Origin: Verrucomicrobiia bacterium
GTDB lineage: Bacteria > Verrucomicrobiota > Verrucomicrobiia > Verrucomicrobiales > DEV007
Reading direction: 5' to 3'
Assembly (NCBI GenBank): GCA_030425385.1
Contig: JAUIAH010000010.1
Location: forward strand, 62,001 to 126,000
DNA: 64,000 nt
The translations under genes were made by a program, and so were the position numbers. The notes beneath the pieces are model-generated. The model searched no databases and was not told the DNA's origin. It saw nothing but the letters and a program-made list of their open reading frames with translations. Positions 1 to 9,386 of the stretch are shown piece by piece; positions within the stretch are counted from its first letter, which is position 1; the number at the start of each line of letters is the position of its first letter.

Positions 1-1
1 A

Positions 2-2467
2 ACAGTCTTCATTCAACTGGCCAAGAAAGCGGCGGCCTTGCGCAACCCAGCCAGTCTCGCCTCATGGCTGTATCGTAGCGCCGTCCTCGAGTCCTTGCAT
101 CTGTTGCGCCGACGCAGCCGGGAAAGGAAGCATCGAGAGCGCCTCATGGAAGCGACAAGATCGCCGGATGAGCACGCTGACAGTTGGCGCGAAGTCATTC
201 CCTGCCTCGACATCGCCTTGAATCAACTCTCACAGAGTGACCGACAGATCATTCTAGCGCGGTTCTATCATGAACACAGCTATAGTGAGATCGCGGCCCA
301 CTTGCAGAAATCGGAAGCGGCTTGCCGCAAACAAATTTCCCGCGCATTGAAGAAGCTCTCGCGCCTCTTGAAAAGACAAGGAGTGCTCGCGTCGACAGCA
401 TTGTTAGCCCAAGGACTCCAGCCCGAACTCGCCGCGGCAAGCCCCGTGGGTCTGGTGGATGTCATCGAGGGACGGGTCGCCGATCTCTCTGGGCACAGCG
501 CGCTGTCGACAGTGAGTGCCTCTCTCATGGCTGCGATCTCCAGCAAGACGATGTTAGTCATCGTGGCCGGACTTTCCGCCGTGGCACCAGTCGTTGCCAG
601 CAAGCGCGAGACCCTGCACGATCAAACCTCGGCACCTGCCGCCTCGTATTCGGTCCTGCCTTCGACCCGTCTCGCCCCCCTTGTGAATGACACTGTCAGT
701 GTTGAGGATATCCTTGCCGCTCTCGGAACAGAGCAGTTGGCGCTCCTCCTGCGTTGGTTGCCTTCGGCCAGCAACGCCGACCTGGAGAGACTCGCCACAA
801 CCCGCCTGTCAATGTTGCAGGTAGAGGGTGTTGCGCTCAACTCTGTTAGCTTCTGGAGTCTTCTCTTTCAACGCTGGGTGACGTTGGATTCCCATGCTGC
901 CCTGACATTTGCCGAGGACTCCAAAAAGACGCTGCGTGGCCATCGCGGACAAGAACTCTTTGATCTGGAAATGATCTTTCTGGCCTGGGCCAAGGCGGCC
1001 CCCGATAAGGCACTGGCGGCTGCCGAGCAGCGCTCCGCACCATTGGTCGTGATCGTGCTCAATGAACTTCAGAACCGCGATCCTTGGAAAGTCATCGAAC
1101 TCAGTAAGCAACTCGATCCTGGCATTGCCTCCTTGATAAATTGGGGAGATCTCTTCGAGACACTGGCCAAGCGTGATCTGACAACCGCCACCGAAGCCGC
1201 TCAAGCCATGCCTCCGTCGCGAAATCAAGATCGCGCGCTCTTCGCCGTCGCCATGGCCACGATGGCATCCGATCCTCAAGCCGGTCTCGCCATGTTAGAG
1301 GGACGTTCGAGGGTTCCACTCCTACAGAAATGGTTGGCGGCCGATTGGGAAGGTGGCTTTCAAGCGATCCAAGCGGAACCGAAGTCTATCGGGAAACTCA
1401 CATTGATGCGTGAGACAGCTGGGGACTATTGGAAGCGCCATTCCGAAAAAGCCAAAGCCTGGGCCTTCGCGATCAAGGATCCCCAACTCCGCCGGGCTGC
1501 TCTATCCGGTCTCGCCGTCGCCGCAGCCGAGAGCGATCCACTCCAAGCCAAAGCCATCTTCGATGCCTTGGGATGGGATGTGCGAGACCCTGACGCGACC
1601 ACGAGTTATGTCTCAGGAGGCTCAGGACAGGTGAGAGGTTCTGTCGAAACACTCGAAAACGCCGCCCAACAGGTGATTACGGCTGTGAGCAAGTCAGACC
1701 GTCACGAAGCGCTGTCCTTGTTAGGCAATGTCAAGGGCATTGGGAACGAGCAACGCCTTCTCGACGTGATCGCCACGCCGTGGATGTCGGAAGATCGCCA
1801 GGGCTTTGAGAAAGCCATCCGCGCGCAGCCTTCCGGGAAGCTCCGCACATCGTTGGCCCGCTGGTATGCGAGTGCGTTAGTGTCTGACAATCCTAACGAA
1901 GCCCTGCAATGGGTGACGGAGAACGCGGCGCTCAGTGAAGAAATCGTGATACAACAGGTGTTCGGGGACTGGCAACAGTCCGATCCTCAAGCAGCAAGAG
2001 AGGCCTACCTGGACCATGAATTCCCCAATAGCGCATGGAAAGACGCCTGCTTTGAATCTGCCTTGAGGACCTCACTCAGTGATCCAGCTGATCTTGCCAA
2101 GCTGCAGGACTGGCTCGGCTCCCAAGCAGATCAATACGATCTCCCTCGGATCCATGAACGTTTGGGAAATGCCCTCGCTGAGCATGATCTTGAGAGTGCT
2201 GCCGCCTGGGTGGATCGCCTCGAACCCTCACAGGCTCGCCAAAGCGCCATCCAAGGCGTAGTCGAACAGCTCTTCAATGGAGAACACGCCAATCCCCAAG
2301 AAACACTCGCTTGGATCGAGCAACTTCCTGACAGTTCCACCCAACAGTTCTGGCTCAATCACCTTGCGAAGCAATGGATAACTACTGACGCCGAGACCGC
2401 CTTCGCCACGCTGCCGAACACCGCTTTGTCTGAACGCAACTTCAATCGCTTAGCTGGGAGGCACTAG
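2..2467 (+). CDS. ECF sigma factor fused to a membrane segment and a C-terminal repeat region (5' end outside window)
   Basis: The frame is open to the left edge, so the N-terminus is missing; the visible VFIQLAKKA matches the end of sigma region 2 in the paralogue at 5916-7838. Counting from the TTG at 38, region 4 with its helix-turn-helix (QSDRQIILARFY, then YSEIAAHLQKSEAACRKQISRALKKL split across two helices) spans residues 58-113. A hydrophobic stretch at about 170-188 could cross the inner membrane. The remaining ~600 residues are imperfect alpha-helical repeats of about 32-38 residues of the form W-A-x-x-D-P-x-A-A-L-x-W-L-x-x-L-P. I infer a membrane-tethered sigma factor with the repeats in the periplasm. 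The next gene starts one base after the stop. Sigma identity is secure; topology and the role of the repeats are inference. Confidence 0.85.
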   Translation, partial: TVFIQLAKKAAALRNPASLASWLYRSAVLESLHLLRRRSRERKHRERLMEATRSPDEHADSWREVIPCLDIALNQLSQSDRQIILARFYHEHSYSEIAAHLQKSEAACRKQISRALKKLSRLLKRQGVLASTALLAQGLQPELAAASPVGLVDVIEGRVADLSGHSALSTVSASLMAAISSKTMLVIVAGLSAVAPVVASKRETLHDQTSAPAASYSVLPSTRLAPLVNDTVSVEDILAALGTEQLALLLRWLPSASNADLERLATTRLSMLQVEGVALNSVSFWSLLFQRWVTLDSHAALTFAEDSKKTLRGHRGQELFDLEMIFLAWAKAAPDKALAAAEQRSAPLVVIVLNELQNRDPWKVIELSKQLDPGIASLINWGDLFETLAKRDLTTATEAAQAMPPSRNQDRALFAVAMATMASDPQAGLAMLEGRSRVPLLQKWLAADWEGGFQAIQAEPKSIGKLTLMRETAGDYWKRHSEKAKAWAFAIKDPQLRRAALSGLAVAAAESDPLQAKAIFDALGWDVRDPDATTSYVSGGSGQVRGSVETLENAAQQVITAVSKSDRHEALSLLGNVKGIGNEQRLLDVIATPWMSEDRQGFEKAIRAQPSGKLRTSLARWYASALVSDNPNEALQWVTENAALSEEIVIQQVFGDWQQSDPQAAREAYLDHEFPNSAWKDACFESALRTSLSDPADLAKLQDWLGSQADQYDLPRIHERLGNALAEHDLESAAAWVDRLEPSQARQSAIQGVVEQLFNGEHANPQETLAWIEQLPDSSTQQFWLNHLAKQWITTDAETAFATLPNTALSERNFNRLAGRH

Positions 2468-2468
2468 C

Positions 2469-4379
2469 ATGTTTTTATCATTGCCTCGCCTCATATTACG
2501 CTTGGTCGCCGCCTGTGTCATTGGATATTCCATCGGTCTTCTCGTGAGACAATGGCCATTAGGAAATCCGACAGAGTCTATCACCGTCACCGAAGAATCA
2601 TCTCGAACCGGCACATCACACCCGACGTCTCGATGGACGGGACTCATGCACCGCTTCCACGAAGGCCTCAGCATCCGTGAACAGCAACAGTTTGTCATGG
2701 CCTGCCAGCATGCGAATCCCTCTGAGCTGAAAGACCTTCTTGATCGTATCGAGTATTTCCGTGATGGCATTCAACACGCCTTCGCTTCCATTGCGCTCAA
2801 GCGATGGCTTGAGGTCGATGCTTCGGGAGCGCTCGCCTACGCCAATCAGCGCGGTGGACAGTGGCCTGGCTTGTGTATGCTGCAGTGGGCCGAAGTCGAT
2901 CTGCCAGCGGCTATTAAGGCGGTTCTAGAATCTCCATCAGCGAATTCCCAAACCAATTCCCGAAGATTCCAGTCAGAACTCGGTCGGAACGTTCGCGGGT
3001 TGCTACTTCTCAAAGTTGCGGAATCAGATCCTCTCGCAGCTCTCGAACTCAGTGACAAGATGCCTCTCACAGGTGCCGAAGCTCATCGGGCTTACAATAT
3101 CATCTTTCAAAGACTCAGCGCAAAGGACCCAAGCATCGCGGCGTCAACGCTCGATGCCGTGAAGGATCGAAATGCTAGGCAGATTGCCATGACCCAAATC
3201 ACCACCGAATGGGGGAAGCGCGATCCTGAGGCCGCGCTCGCGTGGCTACGGAAACAACCAGCATCAGCCATGGGGCTCTTCTCTCTCGGCAACGCTTGGG
3301 CCACTCATGATCCGCAAGCCGTACTTGCCCGGCTCGACGAACTGTCAGAGTACCCTGGAAGTCGTGCCACGCTCCTCGGCACGGCTCTCGCCACGTGGTG
3401 GGAGGACGATCCCACTGCGATGCAGATATGGCTAACAGATGCCGATTTGAATGAGAAAACCGCCCAGCGTGTACAGGCCAATCTCATCACAAAAGTCGCC
3501 GCATCCGACCCTGAAAGTGCCGCGATACTCAACTCCCAGGCAGTGGCCCAAGGGCACCCCTCACAAGAGCACGTGATTTTCCAATCGTGGGCCGAGGAAG
3601 ACCCTCACGGTGTGCTCGATTGGGCAAGCGCCCAGCCCAAAGGCGCCCCGAGAGACGATGGCATGCTCGCTGCCATCAGCGTTCTCAGCAAGCGCGATCC
3701 TGTCGCGATGCTAGAAGAGCTTCCCCTACTCGCCGAGACGATCGACTACTCAGGTGATTGGTGGAAGATGGAGATCGCCGGACCGCTCATGAAGGTTCTC
3801 TCAGCCCGAGGGCAGAAGGCTTCAGAAGACTGGATCAAATCGCTGCCCCCGCCCATTGGGAGAGAATTCTTGGAGGCCTACACGGGTCAATGGCAGTTCC
3901 GTGCCCCAAGTGAAACGCTCGCGTTTCTTCTAGAGCAGCCTCTCAGCGACGACTTGGTGAGCACGGCACAAGGCGTGCTCAGCGCTAAACTCGCCCGAGA
4001 AGATCCAGCCGCGGCAGCAGAAATCGTCACCGCTTTTGAAGACCAGCAAATGCGCGAGATCGGCACGCAGAATCTGATGTCCAGCTGGCTCTCGATTGAC
4101 CCCAATTCTGCGGAGGAATGGACGCTGACCCTCACCGATGCCCCCACCCGCGACAGCGCCCTAGCCATGCTCGCCAATCATGCTGCCGAACAGAATCTCG
4201 ACAAGGCCTTCGCCAAGCAGCTAGCCGATCCCTACGAGCGCCACGATGTCGTACGACAGCTCCTCCAGCGGGTGCACGATCAAGACACCGCCACCATCTA
4301 CGTCGATCAGGCAAACCTCTTAGAGGCAGATCGAGCCGCCCTCCTCTCTGGATGGAGATTTCGAACGAAATCCCCATAG
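2469..4379 (+). CDS. Membrane-anchored repeat protein, partner of the upstream sigma fusion
   Basis: A 636-residue protein with one N-terminal membrane anchor (residues ~6-26) and no cytoplasmic domain. The rest consists of the same helical repeats as the sigma fusion, with motifs such as WGKRDPEAALAWLRKQP, WATHDPQAVLARL and WAEEDPHGVLDWA at roughly 30-40 residue spacing. The ATG lies one base after the upstream TAG stop, so the two genes are probably translationally coupled and made in fixed ratio. I recognise no enzyme motif. The repeat style suggests a solenoid for protein-protein contacts, and the neighbour suggests it senses or titrates something in the periplasm together with the tethered sigma factor; that role is inference. 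Confidence 0.8.
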   Translation: MFLSLPRLILRLVAACVIGYSIGLLVRQWPLGNPTESITVTEESSRTGTSHPTSRWTGLMHRFHEGLSIREQQQFVMACQHANPSELKDLLDRIEYFRDGIQHAFASIALKRWLEVDASGALAYANQRGGQWPGLCMLQWAEVDLPAAIKAVLESPSANSQTNSRRFQSELGRNVRGLLLLKVAESDPLAALELSDKMPLTGAEAHRAYNIIFQRLSAKDPSIAASTLDAVKDRNARQIAMTQITTEWGKRDPEAALAWLRKQPASAMGLFSLGNAWATHDPQAVLARLDELSEYPGSRATLLGTALATWWEDDPTAMQIWLTDADLNEKTAQRVQANLITKVAASDPESAAILNSQAVAQGHPSQEHVIFQSWAEEDPHGVLDWASAQPKGAPRDDGMLAAISVLSKRDPVAMLEELPLLAETIDYSGDWWKMEIAGPLMKVLSARGQKASEDWIKSLPPPIGREFLEAYTGQWQFRAPSETLAFLLEQPLSDDLVSTAQGVLSAKLAREDPAAAAEIVTAFEDQQMREIGTQNLMSSWLSIDPNSAEEWTLTLTDAPTRDSALAMLANHAAEQNLDKAFAKQLADPYERHDVVRQLLQRVHDQDTATIYVDQANLLEADRAALLSGWRFRTKSP

Positions 4380-4756
4380 TGCCTACGACCACATCGCCGG
4401 ATACATCAGCAAGTACAGGGAAACGGCGAAGCCTGCCCCTTGGACTGCGTGCAGCCTGCTGCCGCTTTACCGAATGCAGCCCCGCTGCAAAGGCCACAGC
4501 AGTGGCGCGAAAAGAACCTGGATGGAGGTCAGACCCAGCCCATCCTAACATCGCGCCACATCTTCATCAACATCAATTAGCAAGAGCAGAGCGCATCTCC
4601 CTTGAGAGTCCGCCACTCTCCTTAGCCAACCAGGCCTCAGCACCTGCGGGATCTTGGCGTTTCCAATGCTCGAAGCGATACCGTGCCACTTCACGTGCCT
4701 CTTCCGTATGGTGCATTCGTTGGAGCACCTGAATCACAGTGTCGAATCCATGATAG
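4281..4756. repeat. Direct repeat, intact copy: meeting point of the two convergent operons
   Basis: This segment holds the 3' end of the plus-strand repeat protein, the ~190 bp gap between the convergent genes, and the 3' end of the minus-strand repeat protein. It is repeated in the same orientation at 7901-8278, with high identity outside one ~98 bp deletion. The gap itself (4380-4572) shows no gene. I saw no strong terminator hairpin with a T-run there. Confidence 0.85.
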
Positions 4757-5919
4757 GTATGGTTGGACAGATACTTGAGCGCGGCGTCATGCGACTCCGG
4801 ATAGGGAAGGCGTTCTACCCAGTCGAGTGCGCCTTGCCAATTCTCGCGGGCCAAGCGCTTGGCAATGGCCTCACTCGCATTCTCGTGGTGTCGTCCTGGA
4901 GGAATCGCCTCGATTAATGTCAGAGCTGTATCAACGGGAAACCGATCTGACGCAATGGCCATGGAAAGCCACTGGCCTTGCGTTGCTTCAGGAAGGAGCG
5001 CGGCCGCCTCCACCAGGGCCTGCGCATCGTGCCCGGCAGTCCAGTTGGTGGTAGCGCTAATGCAGCTTCCCTCGGAGACCAGATGCGGATACATCTCTAC
5101 GAAATGACGCATGGCTCCCTCGAGATCGTCTCGCGCCCACAGTCCAATAGCCCTACCAATGCCCTCGGTCACTCCCATCGATGCGATGCCTGCTAGAGCG
5201 GCGTGGGGATCCTGTTCGGCCCAAGCCTCCGAAGCCATGGCAAGAGCCATCTTTCGTGGGAAACCTGCCTCCAGCCGGAGGGCTCGGCGATAGGCTCCCT
5301 CTGGATCAATAGCCGCGTAGCTCTCCATGAGCACCTCGAAATAGCGATTTCTACTCTGTCTCCCTTCAAAGGAATCGACAAGGTCTAAGGCCCTAGCAGG
5401 ATCACGGCGCCCCAACGCCTTAATATAGGCCTCTAATCGGGGATCATGATCCGAAGGCGATTGCTGTAGCATCTCCATGATCTGAGCATCGGTCAATTCA
5501 AGAGAGATCAGGCCAGTGACACTGTCTTGAAATGCTTGAGGAAACCGTGCTAGAGCCGGTTGGAGCACTTCCAATCCACCGAGTTCCTGCAAGCGTTCAC
5601 AAGCAGCTCGAGCGACAAGCTCTCGAAAGTCATCCAACGCCATCGATGACAAACGCTCCAGGAGTTCTTCCGTGTGAGAGCGTGACATGGTGTAAACTTG
5701 GCTAACCAGTGAGGCCGATTCCCCTCGATCCAGATGCCAGACTTGAAGATCCAGCATTCTATCCAGCTCAACGGTGCCCTCATCTGCTCGTTCCAGTTCC
5801 GTTTCGGACGAAGGCGCACCCTTCCCATAACACAATTGCCATGTTCGATAGCCTTGAAACGCCATCACACCCACCAGCACCAAGAATAGAACCGCCCGCC
5901 ACCAGAGTTGCCCTTTCAT
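4573..5919 (-). CDS. Membrane-anchored repeat protein, partner of the minus-strand sigma fusion
   Basis: A 448-residue protein with an N-terminal membrane segment (residues ~8-22: AVLFLVLVGVMAFQG) followed by helical repeats such as WAEQDPHAALAGIASM and LARENWQGALDWVERLP. Its ATG overlaps the stop of the upstream sigma fusion in an ATGA arrangement, so translation is probably coupled. It mirrors the gene at 2469-4379 in position and architecture but is shorter and clearly diverged. The last ~60 codons are duplicated in a decayed copy near 8.1-8.3 kb. No catalytic motif is visible. Function is inferred only from the paired sigma factor. Confidence 0.8.
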   Translation of the reverse strand: MKGQLWWRAVLFLVLVGVMAFQGYRTWQLCYGKGAPSSETELERADEGTVELDRMLDLQVWHLDRGESASLVSQVYTMSRSHTEELLERLSSMALDDFRELVARAACERLQELGGLEVLQPALARFPQAFQDSVTGLISLELTDAQIMEMLQQSPSDHDPRLEAYIKALGRRDPARALDLVDSFEGRQSRNRYFEVLMESYAAIDPEGAYRRALRLEAGFPRKMALAMASEAWAEQDPHAALAGIASMGVTEGIGRAIGLWARDDLEGAMRHFVEMYPHLVSEGSCISATTNWTAGHDAQALVEAAALLPEATQGQWLSMAIASDRFPVDTALTLIEAIPPGRHHENASEAIAKRLARENWQGALDWVERLPYPESHDAALKYLSNHTYHGFDTVIQVLQRMHHTEEAREVARYRFEHWKRQDPAGAEAWLAKESGGLSREMRSALAN

Positions 5920-7838
5920 GGCAATCCTTCCTCCTTTGCCGTGTAGACTGCTCGGGCATCAATGGTGAGATCGCCACGGGTCCGCATGCGCCCCAGAAAG
6001 GCCTCAACGAGTGCATCGCTACCATTACTCTGGAGTAATGACAGCGCTTCCAGTGGCTCATGACGGCGAACGAAGGCGGCCTCCAATAGAAACGCGGACT
6101 GTTCCTCAGGTGCCAATACTTGGCCATATTCCATGACCTCGGCGGCGGTCAATCCCTGCGTCCGCTTCCCGAGTATCGGTGCCCCTGCCAGTCTCACGGA
6201 CCCGTCCTCCGTCTGCGAGATGACCCAATCGAAAGCATCGGAGAACGAATTTCTCGCGAAGACGTCAAGAGCACTGGTCACGGCACGCGTCCTGAAGCTG
6301 GCTTCTCCCACAGCAAGAGCAGCGCGCAACGCCTCATCCTGATTCTCCCTCGCATAGCGCAACATGACCTGGCCAACCGCTTCATAACGTTCTCGGTGAT
6401 CAGAAAGGGTGTTCACCCACTGCCAGGCTTGAACAGGATTCGCCCTCGCCCAGCCATCGACAATCTGGCGGAAGGCACTCCCTCGTTGGATCGGCTCATC
6501 GATCGAGTCTAACAGAGCAATCGCCGCCGATGGATTCTCTTTGGCGACACCCTGCAACAGTTTCGATTGAAGGTCATTGCGAATCCTCGGGGCCACCGGC
6601 AATTCGCGAATCGTGGCGAGCGTTTCTAGCGGGTGCACAAAACCCAAGGAATCGATCACCGCTTCGAGTGCCACCAATTCATGCCCATCATCCCAACCCG
6701 GGCCAAGCTCGCCGATCATTTGGAGAGCTCGATCTTTCGCGGCGTTCAGGTCGACCTTTCCCCAATAGAGAAACACCTCACGACAAAGCCCATCGGCACG
6801 TGCGAGACGTGAAACGGCCACCAGATCGGCCGCCTTTGGAAGATCGCTAGGATGGAGAGCATGAAGGACCTTCAGAAACTGGATCCTCGGTTTAAGGAGA
6901 TCAGGTCTTTTGATGCAGGATTCCAAGGCATGCCGGAAGGCGAGCAGGCTCCTGCTCTGATTCATGCCCCCCCTCTTCGCCAATCCGTCTAGCAGCGAGC
7001 GCCGTTTCTCACTTCGAACCTCTGCAACGCCACTCCCGCTTTCCAACTGAGCCGCGAGCATGTGATTCCCTATTGACTGACACATCACCACAATTCCGCA
7101 TGCGAGCACGCACCGATTCAGCACAGAGACAGGGCACACAGAAACGCTCCCCACTCTGGCAGCACCAATGATCTCGCGGACATCAAGCGGATGTCCACAC
7201 CTGGCAAATTCACTAGACAGACCAAGCGCTAGGGCTCCCACCGAAAGAGTCGTTCCACGCCTTTCTAACATCGCGCGTAATTTCTGAAGTAACCGCTGAC
7301 ACTGTTTCTCACACGCTGCCACGGACTTGCCTGTGATATCAGAAATCTCAGGAAAACTGCGCCCCTCGAAGAATCGCTGGAATAGGAATCGCATTTCTGA
7401 CAGAGTCAGCTGACCGATCACCTCATCCAGTGCCACAAGCGCCGTGTGAGGAAGTGACGGCTCATTCGGTGTTTGTCTCATCGCATTCTCATAAGCTACC
7501 AGTTTCCGCAGATGACGCCGTTCCCGCCGCCGAACCGCACGTGCTTGGTGAGACGTTGCGGTGTAGAGCCAAGGAGCCAACGCCGCATCCTTCCCCGCCA
7601 AACGAGGAGCTTTCTTCGCCAACGCCACAAAGACCTCTTGGCTCACCTCCTGGGCCAACTCTTCCTGCCCTGTGAGGCGAAGGGCGGTGTGGTGGACCAA
7701 GCCTCCATAACGTTCAAGCAAGACCGCCAATGCCCATTCGTCCGCCCCATCCGCGAAGCGTCTGAGCAGCACACAATCTGGAGGATCATCTCGGTTCACA
7801 CCAAGAACCTGCCAGAATACCCTGAATCCGGACAACAC
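5916..7838 (-). CDS. ECF sigma factor fused to a membrane segment and a C-terminal repeat region (complete)
   Basis: A 640-residue protein from a GTG at 7838; a second GTG at 7799 (product beginning MNRDDPPDCVLLRRF) gives a more usual ECF start and is the likelier one. From the first GTG, sigma region 2 covers residues ~35-105 (LLERYGGLVHHTALRLTG, VSQEVFVALAKKAPRLAG) and region 4 covers ~140-192 (FPEISDITGKSVAACEKQ). A hydrophobic segment at ~236-256 follows, then about 380 residues of weak helical repeats (WARANPVQAWQWVNTL, YARENQDEALRAALA). The order sigma - membrane segment - repeats equals that of the first gene, so this is a second complete copy of the same design on the opposite strand. 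It is coupled by ATGA overlap to the repeat protein downstream. Periplasmic placement of the repeats is inference. Confidence 0.85.
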   Translation of the reverse strand: MLSGFRVFWQVLGVNRDDPPDCVLLRRFADGADEWALAVLLERYGGLVHHTALRLTGQEELAQEVSQEVFVALAKKAPRLAGKDAALAPWLYTATSHQARAVRRRERRHLRKLVAYENAMRQTPNEPSLPHTALVALDEVIGQLTLSEMRFLFQRFFEGRSFPEISDITGKSVAACEKQCQRLLQKLRAMLERRGTTLSVGALALGLSSEFARCGHPLDVREIIGAARVGSVSVCPVSVLNRCVLACGIVVMCQSIGNHMLAAQLESGSGVAEVRSEKRRSLLDGLAKRGGMNQSRSLLAFRHALESCIKRPDLLKPRIQFLKVLHALHPSDLPKAADLVAVSRLARADGLCREVFLYWGKVDLNAAKDRALQMIGELGPGWDDGHELVALEAVIDSLGFVHPLETLATIRELPVAPRIRNDLQSKLLQGVAKENPSAAIALLDSIDEPIQRGSAFRQIVDGWARANPVQAWQWVNTLSDHRERYEAVGQVMLRYARENQDEALRAALAVGEASFRTRAVTSALDVFARNSFSDAFDWVISQTEDGSVRLAGAPILGKRTQGLTAAEVMEYGQVLAPEEQSAFLLEAAFVRRHEPLEALSLLQSNGSDALVEAFLGRMRTRGDLTIDARAVYTAKEEGLP

Positions 7839-7900
7839 CCACTAAATTCATGCCTCAAAGGCACCGAAAACGCCCTGCTTGTGCGCGCAGAATGCGGAAT

Positions 7901-8278
7901 CAAGACCCCGCCACCACCCATGTCGATCAGGCAAACCTCTTAGAAGCAGATCGAGCCACTCTCCGCCCGTTGGATTGCGTGCAGCCGCCGCCCCCCGGAC
8001 TGCCCCGCTGCAAAGGCCACAGCGTTAGCGCGAAAAGAACCTGGATGGAGGTCAAACCCAACCAATCCTAACATCGCGCCACCTCTTCATCAACATCAAT
8101 CAGCGAGAGCAGCACGCATCTCCCTTGAGAGTCCGCCACTCTCCTTCGCCAACCAGGCCTCAGCGCCTGCGGGATCTTGACGTTTCCAAGCTCGAAGCGA
8201 TACCGTGCCACTTCACGTGTCTCTTCCGTATCGTGCATATGTTGGAGCACCTGAATCACGGTGTCGAATCCATGATAG
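7901..8278. pseudogene. Decayed second copy of the convergent gene tails (duplication scar)
   Basis: The sequence follows 4281-4756 almost base for base, starting at the shared CAAGAC.CCGCCACCA and ending at the shared GTCGAATCCATGATAG. It lacks about 98 bp that include the stop region of the plus-strand gene. On the minus strand it still encodes a recognisable tail (VLQHMHDTEETREVARYRFE), but the frame shifts after RYRFE compared with RYRFEHWKRQDPAGAEAW in the intact gene. Neither tail is attached to the rest of its gene. It is best read as what remains of a second tandem copy of the locus, or as the product of a duplication that inserted or bracketed the minus-strand operon. Confidence 0.85.
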
Positions 8279-8315
8279 TCGTTCCGCCAACTGAGAAGTC
8301 GTGCCGTGCCTCACT

Positions 8316-8953
8316 TCCCCTTCGTTTCCTTCTGTTTCCATCTGTCCTCAATACCCGTTCCCTTTCTCGGGTTACAGCAGCGGTGGAACAGAAGAAATCA
8401 AAGGAACCGAAGGCTAGATTGCTTGGGTTGGACAGCGTTAGAGACTAATCTAAGAAGCCAAGATTTGGACCACAGATGGTCACAAATCAAGAGTGGTGCT
8501 GCGGGATCTGCTATCTGTGATAATCGGCGTTATCTGTGGTTTACTGAACTGCCGCGGATTGACCCGTTCCCTTTCTCGGGTTACAGCAGCGGTGGAACAG
8601 AAGAAATCAAAGGAACCGAAGGCTAGATTGCTTGGGTTGGACAGCGTTAGAGGCTGAGCTAGGAAGCCAAGATTTGGACCACAGATGACACAGATCGTCA
8701 CAGATCAAGAGTGGTGCTGCGGGATCTGCTATCTGTGATTATCGGCGTTATCTGTGGTTTACTGAACTGCCGCGGCTTGACCCGTTCCCTTCCTCGGGCA
8801 ACAGCAGCGGTGGAACAGAAGGAATCAAAGAAGACGAGGGCTAGATTGCTAGGGTTGGACAGCGTTAGAGGCTAGGCTAGGAAGCCAAAGTTTGGACCAC
8901 AGATGACACAGATCGTCACAGATTAAGAGTGGTGCTGCGAGATCTGTTATCGG
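8316..8953. repeat. Three tandem ~210 bp non-coding repeat units with internal inverted repeats
   Basis: Units begin at 8354, 8563 and 8781 with CCCGTTCCCTT(T/C)CTCGG, giving periods of 209 and 218 bp; the 9 bp difference is an extra ACACAGATC. Each unit carries GGAACAGAAGAAATCAAAGG, a GGTTGGACAGCGTTAGAG block, and a right half in which ACCACAGATG is mirrored by ATCTGTGGT after ~70-85 bp, so the RNA or single-stranded DNA could fold. The stretch 8316-8340 resembles the reverse complement of the GGAACAGAAG block, which suggests a truncated inverted copy at the left edge. No open frame is convincing. It resembles a miniature or REP-like element family, but no terminal inverted repeat with target duplication was proven. 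Confidence 0.8.
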
Positions 8954-9386
8954 TGGTTAAATAGGTGCCTCGAGATTGGCATCCTCGTTTCGCGCCAACA
9001 GTTCGGCGATGTCTCCGCAGCATCCAGGATGGCTTCAGGGTGACTCATGAGATCGCTTCGAAAGCGGCGTGGGCTGCAGTCCTGCAAACTTTGATTTCAT
9101 CCCCAGTGCTGCAAGTAGGCGTTCTTCCACTGATATCCGTCACACGCGCTCGGTTTCTGCCCTTAAAGAAGCCGTCACGCAGCCACTCGGCCGACGATTT
9201 CGCATGTCTGTTGGACGATTGGAAGCAGGCACATTGGGATTATCGCAAGTATGGGAGGGTTTGCAAATGAATCCCAACTGACACGTTTCGAGAAAGTCCA
9301 TGGGTCCCGTCGCTCGGTCGTCACGCTCGCCACGCGGCAGGAGGCACTTTTGTAAACGAATCCGTTCGGCGACTCCGTCTTTCTTG
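8954..9386. other. Gap of about 430 bp before the third sigma factor
   Basis: I see no convincing gene here. Short open frames exist (for example on the plus strand at 9069-9281, ending ...LQMNPN), but none shows a recognisable family or a start with a ribosome binding site. They could be chance or the end of a decayed gene. The promoter of the sigma factor that follows should lie in the last ~150 bp, but I could not pick reliable -35/-10 boxes. Confidence 0.4.

Noticed and set aside
4118-4732. A 204-codon plus-strand frame across the convergent gene ends
   Set aside because: It crosses two real gene ends and the intergenic gap, is Arg/Pro/His-rich and is not kept intact in the duplicated copy at 7901-8278.
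8480-8701. Small frames inside the ~210 bp repeat units
   Set aside because: Frames are not maintained across the three units (209 and 218 bp periods shift phase differently), and the DNA is explained better by folded repeats.
8316-8953. CRISPR array
   Set aside because: Units are over 200 bp and contiguous, without short repeats separated by unique spacers, and no cas gene is present.
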